Made by a program: the position numbers and the translations under genes. A stretch of 64,000 nucleotides of DNA. Source: Hawksworthiomyces lignivorus (taxonomy: Eukaryota; Ascomycota; Sordariomycetes; Ophiostomatales; Ophiostomataceae). Location of the stretch: the NCBI GenBank assembly GCA_002917075.1, contig NTMA01000002.1, forward strand, positions 558,001-622,000, written 5' to 3'. Shown piece by piece: positions 21,855 to 32,900 of this stretch (the stretch's first letter is position 1; the number at the start of each line of letters is the position of its first letter). Below the pieces are notes generated by a model. It did no database searches. It saw only the letters and a list, made by a program, of their open reading frames with translations, and had not been told where the DNA came from.

Positions 21855-21951
21855 CTCCCCCGGGTGGGCTCGATCCACCAACCTTTAGATGGCATATCCT
21901 CGATTTCAAAGAATAACAGTCTAACGCGCTAGCCAATTGCGCCACGGGGGA
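21855..21951 (-). tRNA. tRNA-Asn (GTT anticodon) with 23-nt intron
   Basis: Read on the minus strand from 21951, a full cloverleaf folds: acceptor TCCCCCG pairs with CGGGGGA, the D stem is GCGC/GCGC, the anticodon stem is TTAGA/TCTAA, and the T stem is GGTGG/CCACC with loop ATCGAGC. The anticodon loop is C-T-GTT-A then a 23-base intron after position 37, then A. The anticodon GTT specifies Asn. The T loop starts with A instead of the usual T, a slight oddity. The discriminator base is G. Confidence 0.85.
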
Positions 21952-24900
21952 CTTTGTCGCTGTTGTGACGGCGCTGCTATTGGAGAGCTTGAATGCCAGG
22001 CTGAGAGCGGATATCCAAGTACTGGAATGCGTGGCCGTGTAGATTGAGAGGATACGCATGTCTGGGCACAATCAACAAATACGGTACTCCCCGGCGTTCC
22101 TCATACAGACCCAGAGACTTGCAGCTTCCCTGATTTTTTATGTTTCTTGTCTTTCAATTTATCATTTCATTTTTATTTCTCTTACTTACACTTGCACATC
22201 ACATTTCTCCCGCACGTAGACGCACGCAACGCCAGCTACGCCGGTCTCCGCTACCTTTCGCCTTCTCAGCCTACATTCCACCACAATTTCCTTCCCAGAC
22301 CCGAATTTGCCAAGCATAGATAACAAGACAGCCGCCCCAACAACCATGTCTACTAGATCTAAGACTTGCTTGTGGTAACACAAAATGAAGGGAAGACGTA
22401 TGGAGAGCCTTCCTAGGTCCCTTTCCTACCTCAGTAAGCTTTCATATGTGGGACAGAACGGCTTCTTCATCGCTCCCATCAACCATAGACCCCCCAAATC
22501 TAAACTACTTGAATACGAATGTTTCTCTTTCTCGAGATTTGTGTCTCCCTCCGTCTCAACAGCAGGGGATACACCAAAGGGCGAACCTAGAAAAATTATA
22601 GTACAAAAAACCAAAAAGTCAAGAAAGTAAACAAAAAGCCAAAATAAACGCTGATTAAGGAGAACCCCGTAGTAGATGCTAGTTAACCACACTTGCGGTG
22701 GTGCTAGCAACTTTTCCCTGGGGACGGGTTCATGTTCTTCAATTGAAGGCTGCCAGTCCTGGTGCCGCCAGGTTGGTCTCGGTGTATACTTCATAGTAAC
22801 TGAGGAATATGGACTCGGCTTTCCGTAGAGTAGCCTCCTCCAACTCCACTATTTTCTCGCCAGTCTCTTTCGCCTTGCGATTTTGCTTGGTCGAGAAGAG
22901 AATGGACGTCGGTCTATGAAATAATGGCCCATTAGTTGTTGCACTGCTTAAAAGGAGCTTATAGTTGGTGGGGGGGGGGGGGGGGCGAAAAGGAGAAGCG
23001 AATGGTAAGGACTGCCGATAAATGGTTTCATAATGAAGGCTTGAATAGTCGCCGGCCAAGGAAAAGTAAGCTGCCGTGGCTTGACAAAAAAAAAGGTTGT
23101 CAATATTCATCGGAAATCGACCAAAATAGTAAACAAAAGGGACAAAGAAAGGAGAAGGAATTGCCTAGGAAAACCGACTGGCAAATGACGACGAGAAAAA
23201 GGGCACAATACGATAAAAGGCAATACCAAAGCTCTGCAGCAGCTCAGCTGAGGTTGGATTTTGGAACTCTAGTCTGCATGTCTCACCCCAATCCGAACTG
23301 TCGGGACAGCGGTCGAAGACATGAATGGCTCAAGGGGAAGTGGATAGAAAAGGCCAAAAAGGGAGAAATCAGCGGAAAGGCCACTGCGTCCGCTAAATGG
23401 ACGTTGCATTTCCTGAATGCGTAAATTAATTTTCCTGTTGACAGATATTGAACCAAGACAGGAGGACGGGCATTTGATGATAGCTACATGATTGAACAAT
23501 AGGAAGACTTTGTGGAGCAGGGCATCGACCAGGTTGTGGGAGAGGGAAATTGAAACTTTGAGATGATGCCATAGCTGCTTGCCACCAGACGAGCTCTGAC
23601 ATGTGCAAGAAAATACTACAAATATTCCAACGGCTAAAGCGGTTCGATAAACGATTTGCTGTCATCGTAGCGAGAGTGCGCGGTTTGCGCAGGTTATGAG
23701 CCAGTGAAAAGGCAGCTCAATGGGGTAGTGGTATAAGATTACGCCCATGATCCCGAAGGAAGGGGGCCGGCGGGCAAGACCCCTTATCAGACATGAAATG
23801 GTTGAGACCCGCATCGATGGGTGAATTTCGCGTTGGACGGATAAGAGTACGAATCGCTCAGAGAAGCAGGAATACGGATCTAACAAAGGCAAGAAAAAAG
23901 CCTGCGCCAAAGAGAGACTCGGTCACGTTAAAGAGCACTCATCTAGATGCAACCTCAAAAGTTTTTTCCAGGAGTCTCGTCCAAGAACCAAGAAAAACAC
24001 TCGCAGGTGCTTGCGCTCGCCTTATCCAATAGCAGTAGTGAAGACCCTTGTTTGCTATTTTGGATGACGGCGATTATGCTTGCGTCGTGTTCTTACGGCT
24101 TAACATTATCAAGGGGCCGAGGGTGAGCTTTGTGAGGTTGACCTTGTCTAACATAAAAATAAATAAAAAAATGAAAATGAAAAGGGAATAAAGCCACGAG
24201 ATTCGTTCTGCAGTATAGAAAAATGAAGCGCACAAGCGAACCTGGTACATTGATTTTCCAGAACACATGCGATAAACTGCAATTTCGGTGAAAGCGAGAA
24301 GAGACGCAGCAGGCCTATTCTCTCTGCTGCCTGTTACTACTATTATCAGCCACACTCCACAGCCAAATTCACAGTTTACACTGGAATACCCCTTCCCAAG
24401 GCCGTGGCGAAGTGCAGCCGGCACAGAGTTGGCGGGGTGTGGGCGTCCGCAGTTTGGTTGGTTGCAGGTCTTGCAGAAGAGATGCAGCAGATATGCAGCA
24501 GCATGGTGCAAGGAACAGGATGCAGCAGTGTTCGAAGTTGGATATAAAAAGAATAGAGCAGTGGGAAATGAGCGGCAAAAGTGAAAAGTTATACGGCAAA
24601 TCCGTTTGGTCCCAGCGTATGCAGTAGACGTGCATGCATATGTAGCTCGTTTTATGCTGGGTTGTGTGCACTTCAACAGCACATGCCTGCCCGCTGTTTA
24701 TTTCGACCTGGATTAGTGGAATTCGCAAGGAGGCAGCCTCCTGCAGACTGCAATGCTATTTTGCCTTCTTGGCTATGGCATTGTGAGTTGTTCTGTTGCC
24801 TCATCTTTCCCAACAGTCTGGGTCGCAAAACAAGGCCGCTCCTCCTATTCAGTCTTACCTGCAGTACAGATCTTATTTTTTGTATTTTGGGAATGCCAAC

Positions 24901-27900
24901 GCATCAAGCGCTTAATATTTTGGTGCATGGCACCTGCTATTTCAGCTGCCTTCGCAAGGCAGACACATCTAGATTCTGCATGGGGTAGGGCTGGGCCTTT
25001 TGAATCTTTTGGATTTTTCAGTGGTCACGTTTTCTGAGTGTGTTCTCGCTGTATTACAGCATCCAACTACAGGCCAGTGAAGATCAGGACAAAAACAAAA
25101 AGCCCAGCAACCTTCAGCTTCCATGTCTATCTATCCCATGCATTTGAAATCCCGCTTTGAGAATAGTTGGGTACTGTGGGTGAAGGGAATGTTCCCCATA
25201 TTGTAAATACCGTTTGGTAGCCAATCTGAGTGTGAAAGAGCTCAACAAGACTGACACACACGACATGGTTGATCGGCAGGAAGAAGAAGGGCCAACTGAG
25301 AAAGTGGTGTGTCAATGAGACATACCGTAGGTCCATCTGTGTGATTCGTGAGATTCGTGAGTGGCTATTGACGTTGCACTCGAGGTTGAAAGCCTTTGCG
25401 CACTCACCGTTTTCCCCTTCCTGCTTTTTTGTTAGCCTTCCTCCGTCTGTCAAAAATGGCGAGTGCGCCGAGAGAGGCAAAGGCAGAGGAGAGAACGAAA
25501 GCGCAGGAAAGCATCCACCACATGCACGCACATCCTTCGGACTGAGAGACTGACAATGTGGGAGCGAGAGAAAGCGAAACCCGTTGAACGTTTGGAGGTT
25601 CCCGCACTAAGTGGAGATTTTTTTCTGATTGGTCAAAAATGGCTAGATTTCGCAGCGAACTAGCCAATGGAAATTCTTGTAGAGGGATGTTTGCCTGTAC
25701 TTTGCAGAACTGGTTCCCTCCTTCCCGCAAGCCCGCTAACTTAGACAACAAATCACAATGGCGGTGACTAGGGTGAGGGGATGGCATTGGCAACTCGCGG
25801 ATAGTTGCAGGGACAATGTCCAGAGAGCATCCGAGGCCGCCGTTGTAAGTATATGTACAGGAAGTTGAACTTGGAGTGATCCAGAGCTGCCGAGCTGCCA
25901 ATACAATGTACGTAGCAGATGGCGAACGGCCTCAGACATACCGTAGAGCCAACGTGCCGCTGGCCGCTAGTCATCCGACCGGTTCTTTCGGGCCTTGCCT
26001 TCTGAGTAGTCGCCAGCTAGCCAGACCTTAGCGGGAGCTAGCAAATATTAGAAAATGTTAAGAGAACTTTGCTTTGGTCATTGACAGATGGTGTTAGTGG
26101 CTGTTAGCCGCTGTAGAGAGAGGAAGTGGATACTGTGGAGAGCAGCAGGACGCCTACGGGTGAATTTTGGGTTATCTCTGGCGAGCAAAGGGCGTATTCG
26201 CCCATCATGATGAAATGCGCTCGTCTACTCCGTAGTTTATGCTTAGATACCTTAGCACCAGCGTTGTACCCTGGCTGGTCCCTGGCAGGGATCAGCACAG
26301 GCATAACGCGGTTGGTAGTACAAAGCAGACAAAGACTGCACTAGCCTATAACAACTGCGACGTGCTCCGAATTCGTCCTTCGTAACATACGAGCAGAATT
26401 GAAGACGAGCACATCTCTGCTTACATCTTTGATCCTCCTCTCGCCGCACACCTCGTGGACCCGGCCACTCGGCTGGTGCAGAGTGAGACATGCATGCATC
26501 ACCCGGAGAGACATGCAGGCGTTCGCCGCACGAGAAATGAAGCTAAACGAGGGAACTGAGCAGGGTCAAGACAGGAAAATGAGAAAAAACAGGGAAACAG
26601 GAGCACGAGGCAGGATAGAAGAGAGGCCTCTGTCTTCCTGCAGCTCAGCAATGCTCGAGGGCAAAACCAAGCTGAGAATGTGCTGCGTTGGCACCGCAGT
26701 TCACCAACAAAAGCGACACGGCAAGGTTAGGGTGTCAGGAGCGTCTTAGGCCTCTTTGTAGCTTCGTTTAGCCTGACTCACCTGGCCTCTGGGCCTGCCT
26801 TCTTGGCTTGGACTCATGACCGTTAGAACCCTCTGCCCTCTGCTTTCTTCTTCGCTCCTGCGAGGTCTGTTATCCACTGAACGAATGGGCAGGTGGGGCA
26901 AGGGCCTGTCGACCGGTCTTCCGCGCCTACCCGCCACTACGAAGCGACTGCGCACGTACGCTGCAGAGTACTGAGTCCACGAGTATGTACACGGACGTTA
27001 TCGCAGCGAGACGACTGGCGTTTGCAGCCTCTCCTCTCCTTCCTACCATCTCCCCTCCCTCCACCCCACCACTTTCCTCGCGAGCTCGCTAAACGTCTTC
27101 CCGCCGCGGTGTCTGTGGCATACATCATCCAGAAAGCCCCACAAGAGTCGTCTTACGACACAGAATGAAAGCCTTCTGTGCCTGTATCTACGCTTGTACG
27201 TAGTTGTTTTCGCTGTCCCAATCGCATCTCATTCGTACGACTGTTCTGTGAGCCTCTGCTCCTCCTAGTCTCCCCACGCTTCTCCTATGCCCATGTCTAG
27301 GACGTATTTCTGTATCTGATTCTTGCCACCGCTATCCTCCAACACGGCTCGGCTCAACCAATCTCGCAGCACTCGACCCGGTCGATTCGAATGCACCGCA
27401 AGGGAGGAGTCATCCATGCCGCCTGCGCTTCCAAACCCTTTGGACTTGAGAAGCTTTCGCATATTCTTTTTCTACGTTGTTCTCAAATGCCTTATTGATT
27501 GATCTAATTTCCGTTATTTTTCTTTCCCTGCATCTAGGGCCCTGCCAGGCCGATCCAAGACGAAGTTCCACTTTCCCTTTTTCGCTCTTGCCTCCTCCAA
27601 CCAAGGCGCTCTAACCAGAGAGGGCGCCATTGGGTGGCTTCAAAATCGCCGCATCCAATGACAGTGGCAAGTTCAATATACCGCCTCTCATAGGGCATTG
27701 CCATATGCATCACCCAGGGCGCAGTCTCTCTGCAGGCGGGGAGCAGTAGGGTAAAACCGAAGGGAAAAAATGATTGAAGAAACAGTGGCCACAAAAATTA
27801 GAAAGTGATAACAGAGCACAACAGCATGAAAAGCTGCACAAGAGCATGAAAAGCTACCTTTCTCGACTCTCTACCTGAAAACATAGAGCGAGGAGGAACT

Positions 27901-29894
27901 GAGGGGTTCCACTATAACAGAGTTTTGTCCAACTAAGCGAAGCGCTCTTGCGATTGCACTACCCAAACTTCTGCTCCTCTTTTACTCCGTCTCTCCAGTT
28001 TTGGCTTCTCGATTCTCTATCTGCTCGTCTCTACCACTCCCCTCGACCTTGTTCGTCTTCTTATTCGCGTGTCCTTTGCTCTTCAGTTCTTTCGTGACCA
28101 TACCCCCCTCCCCCTTCCTTTCTTCTTCAGGATCACCGCCGTTGGCGTCTTCCCTAGCTCCCTGCTTTCTCTCTGGCATTGCTCCATTTGGTTTACCAGT
28201 CTCCTACCCAGGTGACGCTTATGGCGACGTCTATGGGGCTGGTCTCCTTCGGACCAGCTGCACCGCGAGTCTTTCTCTAGGTCTTTTGCCTTATTTGCTG
28301 CAGCCAAGTGCACATGACTAAACTGTATCCATGGCATAGAAACATAGGCTTAGTAGACCAGAGAGGCAAAGAAAGAATTGGTCGACAGAAAGCGAGAAGA
28401 AACAAGAAAGGAAGCCATAGATGACTCTGGGTCTTTTAGGACAGCTGTTTGTCGTACGGCCTCTACTCCTTGACGGCCAACAGTCCAGCGGAAGGAAAGC
28501 AACGCCACACTTCTAGTTTTCTATAATATCTTCCATATTGATCGCCATCTACTCTGTCTGCTTTGTCTGGTTCCATCTCGGGTGTGGATATGGGGGTGTA
28601 CAGATAAACACTAGCTAGAAACCTTGTGTACCACTTTGTCTCTGGGATTTTGCTTTCTCCCTCCACCTACGGAGTACACCCCCCCTTCTCTTCCATACAA
28701 CCCATCCTGCTCTTTTTTCTGCCTCTTTCTCTGCATATTTTCATGTACCCCTGTCACTGGTTCGTGAAGAAAACCACGACGACACAAAAAGACGTATATA
28801 CCATTTAGATATCCTCTCCCTTCAGACATCTCTTAGTTTTCAGTTTTTGCTTTTTTTTCTTTCTCCGACCTTTACTCCTCCTCGTCTTCTTCTTTTAGGA
28901 ATATTTACTACCTCACAACTTGGTAAGACAACAACCGCCCCATACCGAGCTCTTTGTCTTTCTCCCCAGATTTTGAAACGGAAAGGTTGTCTTGTTTTCA
29001 TCTTCCCCTTCTTTGTACCTTTAACGAAGTATTCTTCATCGTGGCAGACACACTAGATCAGTGTCTATACCACATTAGACAAGCACTTTCTATAGCAGGC
29101 GCCATTTGACCACCCCTCTTTTAACTACCCACCATCACACACAGCCCAAAGAGTTCACAACCACCCCTTCTCTCCTCGTTTCGACTCTCCTGTCACTTTA
29201 ACGTGGAACCCTTCCCACCTCGAACCTCCCACCTCCTTAGCATCCTGTCGACTGGCCGCCGTTGAGAACCCTAATCTGCTTTGCACGTTTCTTTCTTGCT
29301 ATTACTATTATATTCCCTAAAGAGCTTCCCTATTTCCTTTTACTCTCTGAGAAGATTTTTTTTTCTTTTCTCGCGTCCTTTTTCTATTTCACATGTTTGA
29401 TATATACTCTCCACAAGGCTTCATTTTGCTTCCCAACTCTTGAGCATAATTTCTTTCTCCTTTCCTTTCAAATCCTCAGGCTGGATCCCTGAAATATTTT
29501 TCGTACATCTTAATTCTTTTGGCTCACCCTTCATTCATACCACTGACACTATCACTTTCAGCACTTGGTATCACTTGACTGTGTTCTTACCTTTCATATA
29601 TTGTTATTTAGTTGATACCCGTTCCGGTCAGCATCTAATAATTTATGCGCGGAAGTAGTAGCCAAACTTTTGGCCCATTGTTCTTGCCTAGGTTTGTGTT
29701 TGCACTGTTGGTCTGACCACTCTCCAGGCTCTCGGGTGCGTTGCTGACCACCGTCATCCAGCCAATATATATTTACATCTCAGCTTTTAGCCCGAGAATA
29801 TGACCTGGTAGACATTGACAGAAAGAGAAGGAGAGGCTATTATGAGTACCAGTATTCAGTCTAATGGGGCTCAATTTCACACACTTAATACAAC
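21952..29894. other. Eight-kilobase gene-poor region
   Basis: Between the tRNA-Asn 5' end and the methyltransferase-like gene start I find no gene I can support. Short ORFs on both strands (largest 202 codons, 24074-24682 on minus, Cys/Ser/Thr-rich) lack recognisable domains. The right third, about 27950-29890, is strongly pyrimidine-rich on + and is probably promoter and long 5' leader of the 29895 gene. A CTGAC branch site at 29743 followed by ATCTCAG ending at 29783 could be the end of a leader intron. A G16 run is at 22970. No transposase or terminal repeats were recognised. Confidence 0.55.
22970..22985. repeat. G16 homopolymer
   Basis: Sixteen consecutive G on the + strand, interrupted from an upstream GG by one T. 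Long G runs are rare, can form quadruplex structures and are prone to length error in sequencing. Confidence 0.85.
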
Positions 29895-29919
29895 ATGGCA
29901 TCCCTCAGACCTGGAATGA
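29842..29919 (+). promoter_or_regulatory. Upstream ORF overlapping the 29895 start
   Basis: A 25-codon ORF starts at ATG 29842 (MSTSIQSNGAQ...) and runs out of frame through the main ATG at 29895. It stops at TGA 29917-29919. That TGA overlaps the eighth codon of the main ORF, Met at 29916, as ATGA. If the mRNA 5' end lies upstream of 29842, ribosomes starting here would bypass the main ATG. They could re-initiate only at or after 29916. Whether the leader includes it is unknown. Confidence 0.5.
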
Positions 29920-32900
29920 GATACCCTCCAGAACAAGGTGAAGTTTCTCAGTCCCGCAGGATGGAGAACAGCCCCTCACAAGGTCCAGCTCGTGGCAAGC
30001 CGGTACCCAAAGATCTTAATCCCCAAGGTGGTTCTACTATTCCGTCTACCTTTGCAACATCCACCACCAGCCGTTCACATCTCCCAAGCAAACTTCCGCA
30101 TACTGGCCCTGCACCTGCTTCATCCTCTTCATCATCAAGACGGCCCTCCGAAACGAAGCCGAAGTCCCACACACGTCCGCCTTTGACACACCAATCTCAA
30201 TCCTGGGGATCTGGTGTGAGTTCGTCCAGCTCGAGCCGGTCCGGATCCAATGTGGTTTCTCCTTCTGGCCGCTCTCCACGGTATGCCCGGAATCCTATTG
30301 GCAGCAATGTCAAGGCTCCGGTGGGGCCACCTGTAGATGGCCAACGCGGAAAGTCGCCAAGCGTGAGGTCCCGAAACAACTCAGGAGAGACCAGCTCATC
30401 TTCATCTGCCCCTCGTGCGCAGACGCCTCTTGGTCTGGACCGGGGACTAACCGAGAGTCCAACTGAACTCCGCATGGCTAGGAAGGCAGAAGTAACAAGT
30501 GCCCATACCGTGACCATATATCCAGAATTAGACCGTTATCGAGACATTCAGCCTCTGCCATCCACAGTGAATGAGTATGGCTACCATCATCCGGACGTCT
30601 TATTCCAGCTTGCCACACGGGATCTTCCGCCGCCACCAACACCGCACTTTTCGGGTACGAATAGCTTAGTTAGCGGTGTAAGTGGAAGCCCATCCACGCG
30701 ATTTTCAGAATCCCCAGGTCCTGGCCCCTACAGCCGTGATACTACGCCCACATCTATTTCATCACAATCTCCGGGATTAATATCCTCTGTACGCATCCCC
30801 TCCGCACCTAGGACGTGGCAGACTAGTCGGGGCAGAGCTGGTAGTTTTGGAAAGGACTCATCCAATGAGATCGGTGGAATAGGCGCCGGCACAACTACCC
30901 ATACCTTGGCCGCAATCCGAGAATCCCTGAACTCGTCGTCCTCGTCGTCGAATGGAACGGTCCGAGGTGGCGATAAAAAAGAGAAAATTAAAAAGAAGAG
31001 GCTGTCGCCTCTCCCGCCAAGCCCACCACCGCGCAAGTCGTCGCAAAAATTCAAACCATCTGAAAATGAGCAAGACTCTCCAGGCAGGGCACTAACACGG
31101 CCGGCGCGGCCAACACGGCCAAACCCGCCTCTACAACATCCCAAAGTTGCCCAACCCATGACTACTGCCACACCATCGTCTCCAGTCAAATCCACCGCGT
31201 CAGCATTATCATCGTCGGGGCAGCAACGCCGCGCTGTCACTTCGCCACGACCCACACTTCAGCCTATGCCACCTAGAAGGCCAAGTCGTGATGGAACTCC
31301 GGATTTACAGTCTCAACTAGACTCCCCTCTTCCCATAATACAAAGCAACCTTGTATCCACGTCGCTCTCGGATCGACGGGCAAGCTTGCATACAGCTGCT
31401 TTGACATCTCCTAGCAGTAATTATCATCAACACCAGTACAACCAACAAAGATCAGTCTCACCGTCATCCCTGCATCCACTGCAGGCTCTTCATCCGTCTC
31501 GGCTACCCGCAAATAGAGGAAGATCTGCCTCTTTCTCACGGACATCCTCTTCCGGGCCTACTTCAGTTGCCTCTACTGCCCTGCTTGATCCTCGTGCGGA
31601 ACTCCGGCAAGAAGGAAGTACCAATAAGGAGTCCCGGAGAACCACTCGCACGCCGAGCCCGAACGTCTCCACGTTTAGGACGAGGTTTCCTCTTTTTAGC
31701 AGGCGGACGAAGACGGCACCTGTTTCATCGGAAACCGCAGCAGCTGCAGAGAAGACAGAGAAGGCGACCAGAAAGGGGCCAGCAGCAGGCACAGGACACG
31801 AAGGCTACGGTCGCCTTGGCTCCAACCGACGAAGAAGCAGCAGTGTGAGCAACTTCTTACGTGGCACTGGATCTTCTCAGGAGAGCCTAGACAGCCCTCA
31901 ATTTCAAGACCCATTTCTCCGAGACCGCCTAAGCCCCGTTGTCATTGCTGGCGGCGAAGTTGTTGATAATCAAAATAGAGGGAACAACTTGACTCGCACT
32001 GATAGTAGCACAAGTGCTGGTGGAAGTGACATCATCGGTTATCGTCGCCCTAGTACAGGCTCTCGAAACGATTCCCAAGTGTCATTGTCGTCTCGTGAAG
32101 GGCGCACTACGCTCTGGCCATCGGCGATTCCTCAGGACTCCCGCCAGAGCTCTCCTTGGTCTAGTCGAAGTCGTCGCCCTTCTGATAGCAGCGATTCTGA
32201 AGCAGGGGTAATGAGGTCTACGCTGGCTTTTCGAAGATCCGTCCAACGCCTGAGGTCCCCAGATAGAGCTCAAGTTCGCCTTCCGAAACCCATCGTTGTG
32301 CGCCAGCCGTCTAGCGCAACGCCTGCGTCTATGAATAGCCTGGATACTAGTATCATGACAGACGATTCTACCACCGAGGCCCGCCCCGGCACCAGCCGTG
32401 GACGCAAAGGCTCATTTGTTACAGGAGGTACTAGTGGGACAAAGAAGCTAACAAAACGAGCGAGATCACCTCGTAAGTGGAACTTATTTGGCCGCTCACA
32501 AAGCCAACCTGCGACAATGAAAAAAGGGCTGGAGTCCACTTCAACTGTCGCTGTCACTGTCGAAGCGGCTCTCCCGACAGAGAAGACAAAGCCTATTGCG
32601 TTCTATGCTATAATTGATTCATCTGAGCAAGAAGATGGTGATATGGAGATAGAAGATGTGCTTCGCGAAGCCCGTGTTCTTGGAAGCTCTTCACCTAATG
32701 TCCTGGAGAGCCAAGAGAGACGACTGCCTGTTTTTGAAGTTGGTCCACAGGAAGCTCTGCCGTTGTTGCCGCCTCCGCAAATGCAGGCCTCGCCAGAAAT
32801 GTCACAACCAGGTTCCTCATCTTCAGCACAACATCGCCCGCAACAGCAACAACTTGGCAATCGCACTTCACCGGCTAAATCTACAAAAGAAGCTCAGCCA

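Noticed and set aside
24074..24682. 202-codon minus-strand ORF
   Set aside because: Cys/Ser/Thr/Phe-rich without a domain, no clear start, and competing ORFs on the other strand.
26725..26736. TTAGGG-like motif suggestive of telomeric repeat
   Set aside because: A single GTTAGGGTG occurrence with no tandem copies.
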